27,131 nt of DNA from Alphaproteobacteria bacterium UBA2966 (lineage in GTDB: Bacteria; Pseudomonadota; Alphaproteobacteria; UBA2966): NCBI GenBank assembly GCA_002348365.1, contig DEBC01000146.1, forward strand, positions 1 through 27,131. The letters are read 5' to 3'. The translations under genes and the position numbers were made by a program. Positions 8,940 through 16,853 of the stretch are shown here, piece after piece (position 1 is the stretch's first letter; every line of letters starts with the position of its first letter). The notes under the pieces were generated by a model. The model saw only the letters and a program-made list of their open reading frames with translations. It did no database searches and was not told where the DNA came from.

Positions 8940-9797
8940 TTAGTTAGCTTTGGCGCGGGCAAGGGCGATTTCAGCTGTCCGCCGCGCCATTACGCCCATT
9001 ACCTGAATGCGGAACTCCTTGGTTCCCCGCTTGTCGTCAATGGGCTTCGCTGCGGCGCTTGCTGCTTCCGCAAGCTTTGCCAGCGCCGCCTCGTCCACCG
9101 GCGTTCCGATCAAAGCATCTGCTGCCTCGTCCACGACCAGAGCGCGTGCCGCAACCGCCCCCAAAGAGACCCGTGCCGCCTTACAGATGTCCGAGTCATC
9201 AAGCGTCAGGCAGATACCCGCCCCGACCACGGCAATGTCCATTTCGGTACGCGGAATGAACCGGAGATAGGCGTCGCCCGTCCGCGCTGCGGGCTTTGGA
9301 AAGAAAAACGAAGTCACGAGTTCGCCTTTGTCGAGAGAGGTCTGGCCCGGACCAATGGCGATGTCCTCGACCGGCACATCCCTCTGGCCACCCGGCCCCA
9401 GGATGGTGGCGGTCGCACCAGCTGCAATCATCGCGGGAACGCTGTCCGCAGCGGGTGAGGCGTTGCACAGATTGCCGCCCATCGTGGCCCGACCCTGAAT
9501 CTGTGTAGACCCGATCAGCTCAAATGCTTCGAGGACACCGGGCCACGTCGCCTTGAATTCCTCGTGCTCGCCAAGCTCAGCACCGGCCACCGCGGCCCCC
9601 ACCCGAATTCCATCGTTTTCCTTGGTGATCTCGCGCATCGCCGCGATTCGCTTAACATCAACGACAAGGCTGGGTTCGATCATTTCCGCGCGCAATTGCA
9701 CGAGCAGATCGGTGCCGCCCGCCAAGACGCGGGCGCCTTCATCGCTCGACAGCAATTCTACCGCCGCTTCCATCGTTTCTGGCGCTTCATAACGCAT
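8940..9797 (-). CDS. Molybdenum hydroxylase FAD-binding (medium) subunit
   Basis: This 285-residue FAD subunit is of the CoxM/xanthine dehydrogenase type. It opens with MRYEAPETMEAAVELL, followed by the FAD pyrophosphate motif VLAGGTDLL (about residues 24-32) and the second FAD motif TMGGNLCNASPAADS. A CO dehydrogenase flavoprotein C-terminal domain follows. The frame can be extended to an ATG at 9842, which is preceded by GGGG. I prefer the ATG at 9797 because homologues begin there and GGGAG lies upstream, though its spacing is long. It is the first gene of the minus-strand operon and diverges from the alpha/beta hydrolase across about 200 bases that contain a direct repeat. It takes electrons from the 2Fe-2S subunit and hands them to a soluble or quinone acceptor that cannot be identified here. 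Confidence 0.93.
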   Translation of the reverse strand: MRYEAPETMEAAVELLSSDEGARVLAGGTDLLVQLRAEMIEPSLVVDVKRIAAMREITKENDGIRVGAAVAGAELGEHEEFKATWPGVLEAFELIGSTQIQGRATMGGNLCNASPAADSVPAMIAAGATATILGPGGQRDVPVEDIAIGPGQTSLDKGELVTSFFFPKPAARTGDAYLRFIPRTEMDIAVVGAGICLTLDDSDICKAARVSLGAVAARALVVDEAADALIGTPVDEAALAKLAEAASAAAKPIDDKRGTKEFRIQVMGVMARRTAEIALARAKAN

Positions 9798-9878
9798 AGT
9801 GATGACGTCGCTCCCGTTCCAATTCACTCGATCCGATGCCATTCAGCCCCGAACATAACGATTCCGACACGATGCAAC

Positions 9879-9903
9879 AATTCATGCCAAAATAATTCAT
9901 GCC
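9879..9903. repeat. Direct repeat AATTCATGCC x2 in a divergent promoter region
   Basis: Two perfect copies of the 10-mer AATTCATGCC (9879-9888 and 9894-9903) are spaced 15 bases start to start, in the gap between the Mo-hydroxylase operon and the alpha/beta hydrolase. The position suits a regulator binding site, but no regulator gene is present and this function is inferred. Confidence 0.4.
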
Positions 9904-10006
9904 TGTACGTGAACAACCGGCGCAGACCTGCCAAAGTGGCGGTGCTCCCACCAGAGTTACCTTGGTCCCATTGGCGAAGATACCCATTTTATACGAGGAT
10001 GAGTGA

Positions 10007-10759
10007 ATGTTGAACTACCGACGATTCGGATCAGGCCCAACCGTAGTGCTGCAGCACGGATATGCCGGCGGTGGCGGCTATTGGGGTGTTTTGGCGGCAC
10101 ATCTGGCAGCGAATTTTGACGTCATCGCGACGGATATGCCGGCATTCGCTGGCAGCGCCGGTGAACCTGTCCCTGACTCCATTCCGGGAATCGGCGAATC
10201 ACTTTTGGATACGCTGAATCAACTCGGCGTGGAAAAGTTTATGCTTCTCGGCCACTCACTGGGTTCCATGACGGCCCTCCAGGTCGCGCTCGATCACCCG
10301 GAACGAATCGAAAAACTGATTCTGTATGGAAGCTCTGCGACGACCGATCTTCCGAACCGGTTTGAAACCTTTGATCAGACCGTCGCTCGTATCGAATCTG
10401 AGTCGATTGAAGTCACGACCGCCCGAATCGCGGCCACGTGGTTCGTCGATGGCGATAATCATCCGCTCTATGAGTTCACGAAAATCGCCGGCGCCGGCGC
10501 CAGCAAGGACGGGGCAATTCGCCTCATGCGGGGCATGGTCGGCTGGGATGTACGGGATCGCCTGGGCGAAATCAGCATGCCAACCCTGGTGATTTGCGGC
10601 GACAGCGATATGTCCACCCATCCCGACTGCTCGTACGAACTGTGGCACGGGATTCCCGGTGCTCAACTTTGCGTGTTGCCCAACTGCGCACACAACGCAC
10701 ATCTGGAACTGTCCGAAGCATTCAATCCCATCATTGGCCGGTTTCTGCGCGCGCCATGA
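10007..10759 (+). CDS. Alpha/beta-fold hydrolase
   Basis: This 250-residue cytoplasmic serine hydrolase has the classical triad. The oxyanion-hole strand is VVLQHGYAGGGGYW (residues 13-26). The nucleophile is Ser84 in GHSLGS. The acid is in ICGDSDMS (Asp199 or Asp201). The base is near CAHNAH (His229 or His231). The start is preceded by GAGGATGAGTGA. It diverges from the Mo-hydroxylase operon and converges with the downstream dehydrogenase gene. The fold covers esterases, lactonases, dehalogenases and C-C hydrolases. The Asp after the sixth strand and the Ser nucleophile rule out haloalkane dehalogenase (Asp nucleophile). It may cleave an ester, lactone or ring-opened product in the local catabolic route, but this is inferred only from the neighbours. 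Confidence 0.9.
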   Translation: MLNYRRFGSGPTVVLQHGYAGGGGYWGVLAAHLAANFDVIATDMPAFAGSAGEPVPDSIPGIGESLLDTLNQLGVEKFMLLGHSLGSMTALQVALDHPERIEKLILYGSSATTDLPNRFETFDQTVARIESESIEVTTARIAATWFVDGDNHPLYEFTKIAGAGASKDGAIRLMRGMVGWDVRDRLGEISMPTLVICGDSDMSTHPDCSYELWHGIPGAQLCVLPNCAHNAHLELSEAFNPIIGRFLRAP

Positions 10760-10794
10760 CGTCCCATCCGGTTTCTTCCACCATTGAAGTCCTG

Positions 10795-11571
10795 CTAGAG
10801 GATCAATTGGCCGCCATCGATGATTAACTCCGCGCCCGTGACAAAGCTCGCTTCATCAGAGGCCAGGTAAAGCACGGCATTGGCAATGTCATCGGGTACA
10901 CCGAGCCGGCCCACGGGAATTCCTTGAACGCGCAGCTTGCGCCCAGTCTCGACGTCACCATGCGAAGTGCGCAGGACCTCTTCGCCCATCCGGGTCTCCA
11001 CAATGCCTGGATGAACAGAGTTGCAGCGAATGGCGTAACCTTTGTTGCCGCAGTAGGCGGCAACGGACTTCGTCAACTGGCGAACCGCACCTTTGCTTGC
11101 ACCGTAAGCCACGAAACCAGGCGTCGCGTAAATTCCACCGATCGAAGAAATATTGACGATCGATCCGCCGCGGTCCCGCATATGCCTGATGGCATGTTTA
11201 CAACCTAGGAGCACGCCATCCACATTCACTCCGCTGACCGAACGGATTTCATTCAATGAAATTTCGTCAGGATTTTGACCGACCACGCTCCCTTCGATCC
11301 CAGCGTTGTTGACCAGAACGTCGATGCCTCCGAGTTTCCCATTCACCGCATCCAAGAGATGTTCCCACTGCTCTTCCCGAGTGGTGTCGAGTGGCAGGAA
11401 CATGGCATGTCCACCCAACGTCTCTGCGACCGCCTGCCCACTGACCTCGTCAATATCACTGACGACAACCCTGGCACCGTGATCTGCGAAAAGCTCTGCG
11501 GTAGCCCGGCCGATTCCCGAACCGCTCCCTGTAACGATTGCCACTTTGCCCTGCAAGCGCGCCTCAGCCAC
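10795..11571 (-). CDS. Short-chain dehydrogenase/reductase (classical, probably NAD-dependent)
   Basis: This 258-residue classical SDR oxidises or reduces an alcohol/ketone pair. The cofactor loop is TGSGSGIG (14-21). An acidic residue at the end of beta strand 2 (Asp39 in VSDID) favours NAD over NADP. Further motifs are NNAG (88-91), catalytic Ser143 in NISSIGG, Tyr156 and Lys160 (YGASK), and the C-terminal SDEASFVTGAELIIDGG signature. The start is a GTG behind GAGGAGGCACAG, a strong ribosome-binding site. It converges with the hydrolase gene and diverges from the pentapeptide gene. Its nearest relatives by eye are glucose-1-dehydrogenase-like or cyclic-alcohol dehydrogenase-like SDRs. The substrate cannot be given. 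Confidence 0.93.
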   Translation of the reverse strand: MAEARLQGKVAIVTGSGSGIGRATAELFADHGARVVVSDIDEVSGQAVAETLGGHAMFLPLDTTREEQWEHLLDAVNGKLGGIDVLVNNAGIEGSVVGQNPDEISLNEIRSVSGVNVDGVLLGCKHAIRHMRDRGGSIVNISSIGGIYATPGFVAYGASKGAVRQLTKSVAAYCGNKGYAIRCNSVHPGIVETRMGEEVLRTSHGDVETGRKLRVQGIPVGRLGVPDDIANAVLYLASDEASFVTGAELIIDGGQLIL

Positions 11572-11710
11572 CTGTGCCTCCTCAATCGAAGTTCGCTAAC
11601 ATGTTGTAACACGCGCTAATATTCGAATCTGGCGATACGCCTCTTGGTACGCAACTCTGGAGGGAGAGGGAGCGGATCTGTGCGGCGCCAACCTTGATGG
11701 TGTCAATCTG

Positions 11711-12274
11711 GTGGGGGCCAACATTGAGGGCGCAGTCCTGACGGGCACGGTTCTCGAAGGCGCTGATCTTGAATCTCTGGTCAAGGGCCAAGTCACAATG
11801 ACACGGTCCACGAGCAGTTTGCGCAAAAGCGTTCAAAAGATCCTTTCCGACCATACGCTATGGGCGGAATCGAACGGTACAAGCGGCGCCGGGGCCGAGT
11901 TGAAAGACGAAGACCTGAGCCGTATCGACCTGGGCGGTATTGACCTCAACGGTGCGGATCTTCGCGGCTGCAATTTCTCTGAGGCCAACCTGTCGAACAG
12001 TGTCTTCATACTGACGGACTTCACGGGAGCCAATCTCAGCGGGATTTCTGCTCAGGGTGCTGATTTCTCGGGAGCCAACCTGTCTGAATCCAATTTGCGG
12101 GCCGCGTATCTTCGCAATGCCAAATTCGATCCCGTGGAACTAAAGGGACCCGACGGCAAGCCGTTGGGCCGAACCGCCCCCAGCAACCTGATGGGGGCGG
12201 ATCTACGAGATGCAGACCTCTTCGGAGTCGTCCTCGAAGGCGCCATGCTTCAACGGGTGATTACCGAAGGCTGA
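11711..12274 (+). CDS. Pentapeptide-repeat protein, start uncertain, possibly 5'-truncated
   Basis: The frame contains runs of pentapeptides of the A(D/N)LxG type in two blocks. One is at the N-terminus (ANIEGAVLTGTVLEGADL) and one spans roughly residues 60-185 (LSRIDLGGIDLNGADLRG onwards), separated by a charged linker. Such proteins fold as a right-handed quadrilateral beta helix; their roles vary. Repeats continue in frame upstream of the GTG at 11711 (GADLCGANLDGVNL, from about 11669), yet no ATG, GTG or TTG occurs between the preceding stop at 11597 and 11711. A ribosome-binding-like GGAGGGAGAGGG lies at 11659-11670. Either a rare CTG (11678) serves as start, translation begins inside the repeats, or the 5' end has been lost. 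The other half of the protein looks sound. Confidence 0.72.
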   Translation: MGANIEGAVLTGTVLEGADLESLVKGQVTMTRSTSSLRKSVQKILSDHTLWAESNGTSGAGAELKDEDLSRIDLGGIDLNGADLRGCNFSEANLSNSVFILTDFTGANLSGISAQGADFSGANLSESNLRAAYLRNAKFDPVELKGPDGKPLGRTAPSNLMGADLRDADLFGVVLEGAMLQRVITEG

Positions 12275-12325
12275 TCCGGCTGAGTCTCCGTCGATCGGCG
12301 TAAGGATCAGAGCCAGTTCGCCCCT

Positions 12326-13105
12326 CTATTTGGGCTTCTTCAATTCAGTAACCATGAATCCACCGCCTGATACATCCAGCAGGCACCCGTTCACATACGA
12401 CGCCTCATCCGACAGAAGCCACATGATGGGTTGCGCCACCTCGATAGGCTCGGCGATTCTGTTGATGGGGATCGAGTCGGCGATAGCGGCACGAGCTTCA
12501 TCGTCGTGTCGCAACTGGTCGACCATGTCAGTCATGGTGACCGCCGGGCGCACGGCGTTGACCCGAATGCCGTCCCGGGCCACTTCTTTCGCGAGCCCGA
12601 CAGTGAATGAATCCACGGCGGACTTCGCCGCTGCGTAATCCGTTCGGCCCGGCCGCCCCCCGATGGTCGACGCCATCGAGGATACATTTACGATGACGCC
12701 ACCCTGGCCGCCCTCACTGAGTGCCATCCGGCGTACGGCTTCCCGTGCACTGACCATGGCACCAACAATGGTCACCTGCATGATGACGTCGAGAACCTGA
12801 GGATCAAAATCCTTGGCTCGCACATATCCACCACCGTGACCAGCGCTGTTGACGAATGCCGTCAGACGTCCAAGTTCACGATCCACAGTGTCGAACAAGC
12901 GTTCGACATCCGCCGACTTTGCAACATCCGCCTGTACGGCGATTGCTTTACCACCGGCGGATTGGATCTCATCGACGAGCGCCTGCGCCGCGTCGGCCCG
13001 CTCCCGGTAGTTGACGGCGACGGCATAACCCCTGCTTGCGGCCAATCGTGCGGTTTCGGCACCGATTCCACGTGATCCCCCAGTGACGACAAGCACCTTA
13101 TCCAT
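12326..13105 (-). CDS. Short-chain dehydrogenase/reductase, YgfF-like
   Basis: This 259-residue SDR resembles the YgfF/glucose-1-dehydrogenase-like group. It has TGGSRGIG (8-15), an NYRE stretch after beta 2 that suggests NADP, Ser143 (VNVSSMAS), Tyr157 and Lys161 (YAAAK), and the C-terminal YVNGCLLDVSGG. The usual NNAG is NSAG (86-89), and the Asn of the catalytic tetrad, usually three residues before Gly in the alpha-4 segment, appears to be Thr112. A GTG at 13114 would add three residues, but the ATG at 13105 has AGGGG at good spacing and is preferred. The gene converges with the pentapeptide gene and diverges from the peroxiredoxin gene. The active Ser/Tyr/Lys are present, so activity is plausible. 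The substrate is unknown. Confidence 0.92.
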   Translation of the reverse strand: MDKVLVVTGGSRGIGAETARLAASRGYAVAVNYRERADAAQALVDEIQSAGGKAIAVQADVAKSADVERLFDTVDRELGRLTAFVNSAGHGGGYVRAKDFDPQVLDVIMQVTIVGAMVSAREAVRRMALSEGGQGGVIVNVSSMASTIGGRPGRTDYAAAKSAVDSFTVGLAKEVARDGIRVNAVRPAVTMTDMVDQLRHDDEARAAIADSIPINRIAEPIEVAQPIMWLLSDEASYVNGCLLDVSGGGFMVTELKKPK

Positions 13106-13206
13106 CAATTGCACCCCTACATTTGGAACTCAGTTCTCGAATTGGTAGCTGGGGCTGAAAATTGCACTCTGGTCCATCTTAAGCGAGGAAATTCTTTGCA
13201 AGAGGG

Positions 13207-13221
13207 GCAATTATTTATTGC
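13207..13221. promoter_or_regulatory. Short inverted repeat in the SDR/peroxiredoxin divergent region
   Basis: GCAAT-TATTT-ATTGC forms a perfect 15-base inverted repeat in the 235-base gap between two divergent genes. It could be an operator or chance in an AT-rich patch. No promoter hexamers are properly spaced around it. Confidence 0.25.
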
Positions 13222-13340
13222 GCCGTTGGTATGGAGTTCACATCTACGTGTGTAGGAAGAAAGCTGTGCTCCGGCCGTCGACTGGATCAGCGTCCGCTTG
13301 TTACTTTTGGTTCCAGGGACGGTCATAACAGGAGGGAGAA

Positions 13341-14003
13341 ATGGCAGTCAGAATCAATGATGAAGTGCCCGATTTCAGCGCGGAAACCACCGAAGGAACC
13401 ATTGGCAGTTTTCACGACTGGATCGGTGACGGCTGGGCGGTGCTCTTCTCGCATCCGAAGGATTTCACACCCGTATGCACCACGGAACTCGGCTACATGG
13501 CCGGCCTCAAACCTGAATTCGACAAACGAAATTGCAAGATCCTGGGTCTCAGTGTCGACCCGGTGACGAATCACAAGGAATGGGCCATGGATATTGAGGA
13601 AACCCAGGGACACGCCGTGAACTACCCGCTGATCGGCGACCCGGAACTCAGCGTCGCAAAACAGTTCGACATGCTGCCGTCTGACGCCGGCGATTCCTCG
13701 GAAGGCAGGACCCCAGCAGACAATGCGACGGTGCGGTCGGTCTTCGTGATCGGTCCAGACAAGAAGATCAAGGCAACGCTCACCTATCCGATGAGCACCG
13801 GTCGCAATTTCGACGAAGTGCTACGCCTAGTGGATTCCTGCCAACTCACCGCACAGCATCAGGTTGCAACGCCGGTGAACTGGCAACAGGGGGATGATGT
13901 CATCATCGTACCCACGGTTTCGGACGAGCAGGCCAAGGAGAAATACCCGGACGGCTGGGAATCTCCCAAACCATACATCCGGATTGTCCCGCAGCCGAAA
14001 TAG
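13341..14003 (+). CDS. 1-Cys peroxiredoxin (Prx6 family)
   Basis: This 220-residue thiol peroxidase reduces hydrogen peroxide and alkyl hydroperoxides in the cytoplasm. The active-site loop is SHPKDFTPVCTTEL with peroxidatic Cys46 and Thr43. The long C-terminal domain (NWQQGDDVIIVPTVSDEQA then PKPYIRIVPQP) is characteristic of the Prx6/1-Cys subfamily and distinguishes it from AhpC. The length matches the family. The start has an excellent ribosome-binding site (AGGAGGGAGAA). The gene stands alone with two hairpins behind it, so it is probably a single-gene transcript. Its place among oxidative enzymes would suit peroxide defence, but this protein is common in many genomic contexts. Confidence 0.95.
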   Translation: MAVRINDEVPDFSAETTEGTIGSFHDWIGDGWAVLFSHPKDFTPVCTTELGYMAGLKPEFDKRNCKILGLSVDPVTNHKEWAMDIEETQGHAVNYPLIGDPELSVAKQFDMLPSDAGDSSEGRTPADNATVRSVFVIGPDKKIKATLTYPMSTGRNFDEVLRLVDSCQLTAQHQVATPVNWQQGDDVIIVPTVSDEQAKEKYPDGWESPKPYIRIVPQPK

Positions 14004-14014
14004 GCAATGGGTCA

Positions 14015-14036
14015 CGCGTGGCTGATAGGCCACGCG
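14015..14036. terminator. Hairpin after the peroxiredoxin gene
   Basis: CGCGTGGC pairs with GCCACGCG around a six-base loop, an 8-bp GC-rich stem 12 bases after the stop codon. It lacks a U-tract and may act with the stronger hairpin that follows, or stabilise the mRNA 3' end. Confidence 0.4.
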
Positions 14037-14045
14037 ACCAAGTAA

Positions 14046-14072
14046 CAGGGGATGTGCAAGGCGCATCCCCTG
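14046..14072. terminator. Strong intrinsic terminator between convergent genes
   Basis: CAGGGGATGTGC pairs with GCGCATCCCCTG around AAG: twelve consecutive pairs with one G-U, followed by ATTTCGTT. It lies between the peroxiredoxin gene and the convergent sulfatase gene and may stop transcription from both sides, although the plus-strand tail is the more U-rich. Confidence 0.65.
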
Positions 14073-14108
14073 ATTTCGTTCGAGCTAAATTAGACCGGCG
14101 CCGATCCC

Positions 14109-15551
14109 TCACCACTTTGTCGAGCGTCGACCGGGGGCGGACGCAACGAGGCTAGGATCATCGGCGAGCCAGCGCACCGGCCAGTCATTGTGCAGATGGT
14201 CATGGGTCTTCGCCATCCACGACACCATGCGGCGCTTCAAGTCCACCAGTGCATCCGCATGCTCCCCCGGATGTTCAGCGAGATTGTTCAGCTGAAAAGG
14301 ATCGGCGTTGCGGTCGTAAAGCTCGTCGATGTCATTGGTGTGATAGACATAAGAATAGTCGGGGGTTGTCAGCCTGCGCATGCTGTAAAGACCCATGTGA
14401 CTGCCATGGAATTGGCAGTATGCTTCCCGCGGCCAGTCCTCCGCAGGCGGCTCGCCTTTCAATACGGGGACGAGTGACCGGCCATGGTACTCGTCCGGAA
14501 GTGGCTGATCGGCGATCTCCAGGAGCGATGCGAAGATATCCAGGAAATGGTGGGTGAATACGCTGCACGCACCGCCGGGGGCCACGACACCGGGCCACCG
14601 CATGATCAACGGCACGAGGTAAATCTCCTCGTACATCGTGTAGTCTTTGTTGCAAATACCGTGCGCACCGATCGTATCACCATGATCTGTCGTCACGATC
14701 ACCAGCGTATCGCCCTCGAGCCCGGCTTCCGCCAGGTGATCCGGTACAGATCCGATCGCCTCGTCGATCAGAGATATCCCTCCGAAATATGCGGAAACCA
14801 ACGGCTGCCAGTCGGACCATTGATAGGTGTCCGTGCCCCAGTGGCGCTGCTTGATCCGCTGAACCCCAGGCTTGCCGTCGAGCGGATCGTCGTGATTGGG
14901 CCAGGATGGGATACTGTCCGGCGGATACATCGAGAAATAGGGTTCGGGCACCACGTTGGGAAAATGCGGTCCATGGAAATCCAGGCGGATGAAGAACGGC
15001 TGGTCGGACTCTCCACGATACCTATCGATGAGCCGAATGGCATTGTCCGCAAGAAAGCGTGGACGACTGAGGTCCGCTGGCGCCGGGTCAACGGCCGCGA
15101 CTTGCGTGCTGTAGTCATAAATCTCGTCGGGAACAGACACGCCGATGTCGTGTCGCCACTCGAGAAAATCGCCCAGGGATATGTACTCGTCATAACCGAA
15201 GGCGGGTGGATCATTCGCGCTGACATGCCACTTTCCGACGCACCCGAGCCGGTATCCGCTTGCCACCAAAGCGTTTGCCAGCATGTCGCCACCGGGGTGC
15301 AATTGCTCGCGCACCGGATGCAACCCGACATTGGTCAACACCTTATGGCCGTGAGGCTAAAGCCCTGTCAGGAGCGAACAACGAACCGGTGGGCACAGGC
15401 CGGTCGGCGTATAGGCATTGTCGAAACGGATGCCCTCCGCGGCCACCCGATCGATGTTCGGCGTCCTGCAAACCGAACTGCCGTAGATGCCGATCGTGTC
15501 GCGCCGCTGCTGATCGGTCACGATCATCACGATGTTGGGATACGCCGACAT
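14109..15551 (-). pseudogene. Second sulfatase, interrupted by an in-frame TAG
   Basis: This 480-codon sulfatase frame starts at MSAYPNIVMIVTDQQRRD, with Asp13 in the metal motif and GAGG upstream. Cys53 in LCPPVRCSLLTGL matches the C-x-P-x-R formylglycine site. Codon 65 is TAG (15357-15359), after which PHGHKVLTNVGLHP continues in the same frame. Most sulfatases have an aromatic residue here (TGxYPHxH). The remaining 415 codons are open and keep the second metal motif TTDHGDTIGAHG and a plausible C-terminus. A GTG at 15341 could start a fragment lacking the essential Cys, which would be inactive. It belongs to a different subgroup from the sulfatase near 2.5 kb. It sits downstream of the TRAP transporter on the same strand but beyond that operon's terminator. 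Confidence 0.88.
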
Positions 15552-15620
15552 GCCGCGCCTCATCTCACCTGTGTTGAGCCGGGGTCGAATCTCAGGTCCG
15601 GCCCCAGGTAGGATTATCAC

Positions 15621-15652
15621 AAGAAAAAGGGGTGCGCCGAAGCGCACCCCTT
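15621..15652 (-). terminator. UUCG-tetraloop terminator of the TRAP operon
   Basis: On the minus strand AAGGGGTGCGC and GCGCACCCCTT pair perfectly (15627-15652) around TTCG, followed by TTTTTCTT. This is a textbook intrinsic terminator, 45 bases after the end of the solute-binding protein gene and before the second sulfatase. Confidence 0.9.
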
Positions 15653-15696
15653 AATTCCAGGCAGTCAGGCCGAAGCCCAACAGCAAGACTTGTGAG

Positions 15697-16773
15697 TTAC
15701 CTCATGGCTTTGTGGCCGAGGACCCGCATGTCGTCTTCCGCGATCGCCTGTTCCGCGCGCGAAACGGCGGCCCGGATGGCGTCCGGATATTCGCTGCCGA
15801 ACTGGTCGGTGAACCACTTCTCGACGGCCACCTGACCCTTAAGCAGGAATTTCCTCTGTTCCGCAGTCGGAACGTAGATCTCGCCACCGGCCTCGGCGAA
15901 CTGCTTGTAGAACGGCAGTGTGTAGACCTCAAAGTGACCGGTGCAGGTCGCCTTCAGACGGTCCATGCCGTCGACGAAAATGGTCTGCAGCTCTGGCGGC
16001 AGGCCTTGCAGATACGGATCATGCATCCACCAGAAGAACATGATGTAGGTGTGCTGATCCCGGAACAGGTACTTGAGGTACTGCTGGAAGTCCATCGAGA
16101 TGATGTCCATCAGCGAGTTCTTCGTTCCGTACACGATACCCGTTGCAAGCGAAGTGTAGAGCTCCTGCCATGGGATCGGGGTCGGGGCCAGGCCAACGGC
16201 CCGCGCTAGCTCCATCGAGATCGGAGATTCGATGGTGCGGATCTTCTTGCCTTCCCAGTCAGCCGGCAGGTTCGTCGTCGGACCCTTGTCGATGAAGAAA
16301 CTGCGCCAGCCATGGTTGCCGGTCATGCCGACCATGCGAACGGTCTGCAGGGCTTCCAGAATGTCATCACCCAGCAACTTGTTGAGCTGGGGATCTTCCA
16401 TGACCTTGTTGACCACGCGGTCATTCTTCAAGAGGTAGGGAATATCGAAGGCCTGAATCGGACCGAACAGGTTCGAAATTCCACCGCCCGTCGTGAACGA
16501 CAGCTCAAGACTACCGAGCTGAACCGCTTCAACTGACTGACGGAAGTTACCGAGCTGAGCAGCCGGATAGATCTGGACGTCGTAACGGTTGCTCGACATC
16601 CGCTCCATGTAGCCTTCCATGACTTCCAGGCAGACCTGGACCGGCGTATTCGCGCTGGCCACGTGGTTCACCTTCATCACGGTCTCTTGCGCCGTCGCCA
16701 TGCTGGCACCCAGCATGGCGACGAGACCGGCACCGGCCATAAGACCGGTACGAATTCTCGTACTTACTGTCAT
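15697..16773 (-). CDS. dctP: TRAP transporter solute-binding protein (DctP family)
   Basis: This 358-residue periplasmic receptor captures a substrate, usually an organic acid, and delivers it to the QM membrane components. The signal peptide ends at MATA (residues 25-28), with cleavage before Gln29. The DctP fold is clear from QLGNFRQSVEAVQLGSLEL, from GKKIRTIESPISMELARAVG, in which Arg179 matches the Arg that binds the carboxylate in most family members, and from the ELYTSLATGIVYG helix. A longer frame from 16815 exists, but the ATG at 16773 has AAGGAAGG upstream and gives a proper signal peptide. It is the last gene of a QMP operon. The unusual order puts the receptor at the 3' end, 80 bases after dctM. 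A carboxylate ligand is likely; its identity is unknown. Confidence 0.95.
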   Translation of the reverse strand: MTVSTRIRTGLMAGAGLVAMLGASMATAQETVMKVNHVASANTPVQVCLEVMEGYMERMSSNRYDVQIYPAAQLGNFRQSVEAVQLGSLELSFTTGGGISNLFGPIQAFDIPYLLKNDRVVNKVMEDPQLNKLLGDDILEALQTVRMVGMTGNHGWRSFFIDKGPTTNLPADWEGKKIRTIESPISMELARAVGLAPTPIPWQELYTSLATGIVYGTKNSLMDIISMDFQQYLKYLFRDQHTYIMFFWWMHDPYLQGLPPELQTIFVDGMDRLKATCTGHFEVYTLPFYKQFAEAGGEIYVPTAEQRKFLLKGQVAVEKWFTDQFGSEYPDAIRAAVSRAEQAIAEDDMRVLGHKAMR

Positions 16774-16853
16774 GCTACTTTTCCTTCCTTTGCTACGAAA
16801 TCTGAGAATTACCAACGTTCGAAAATACTGAAAACCAACGCGCGGCGGAATAC

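Noticed and set aside
6147..9797. Aerobic CO dehydrogenase (CoxMSL)
   Set aside because: The gene order fits, but the large subunit has AYRAPG where form I enzymes have AYxCSFR.
14484..15611. Long plus-strand open frame (375 codons) opposite the second sulfatase
   Set aside because: The minus strand carries clear sulfatase motifs, and the plus-strand product has no recognisable domain, signal or ribosome-binding site.
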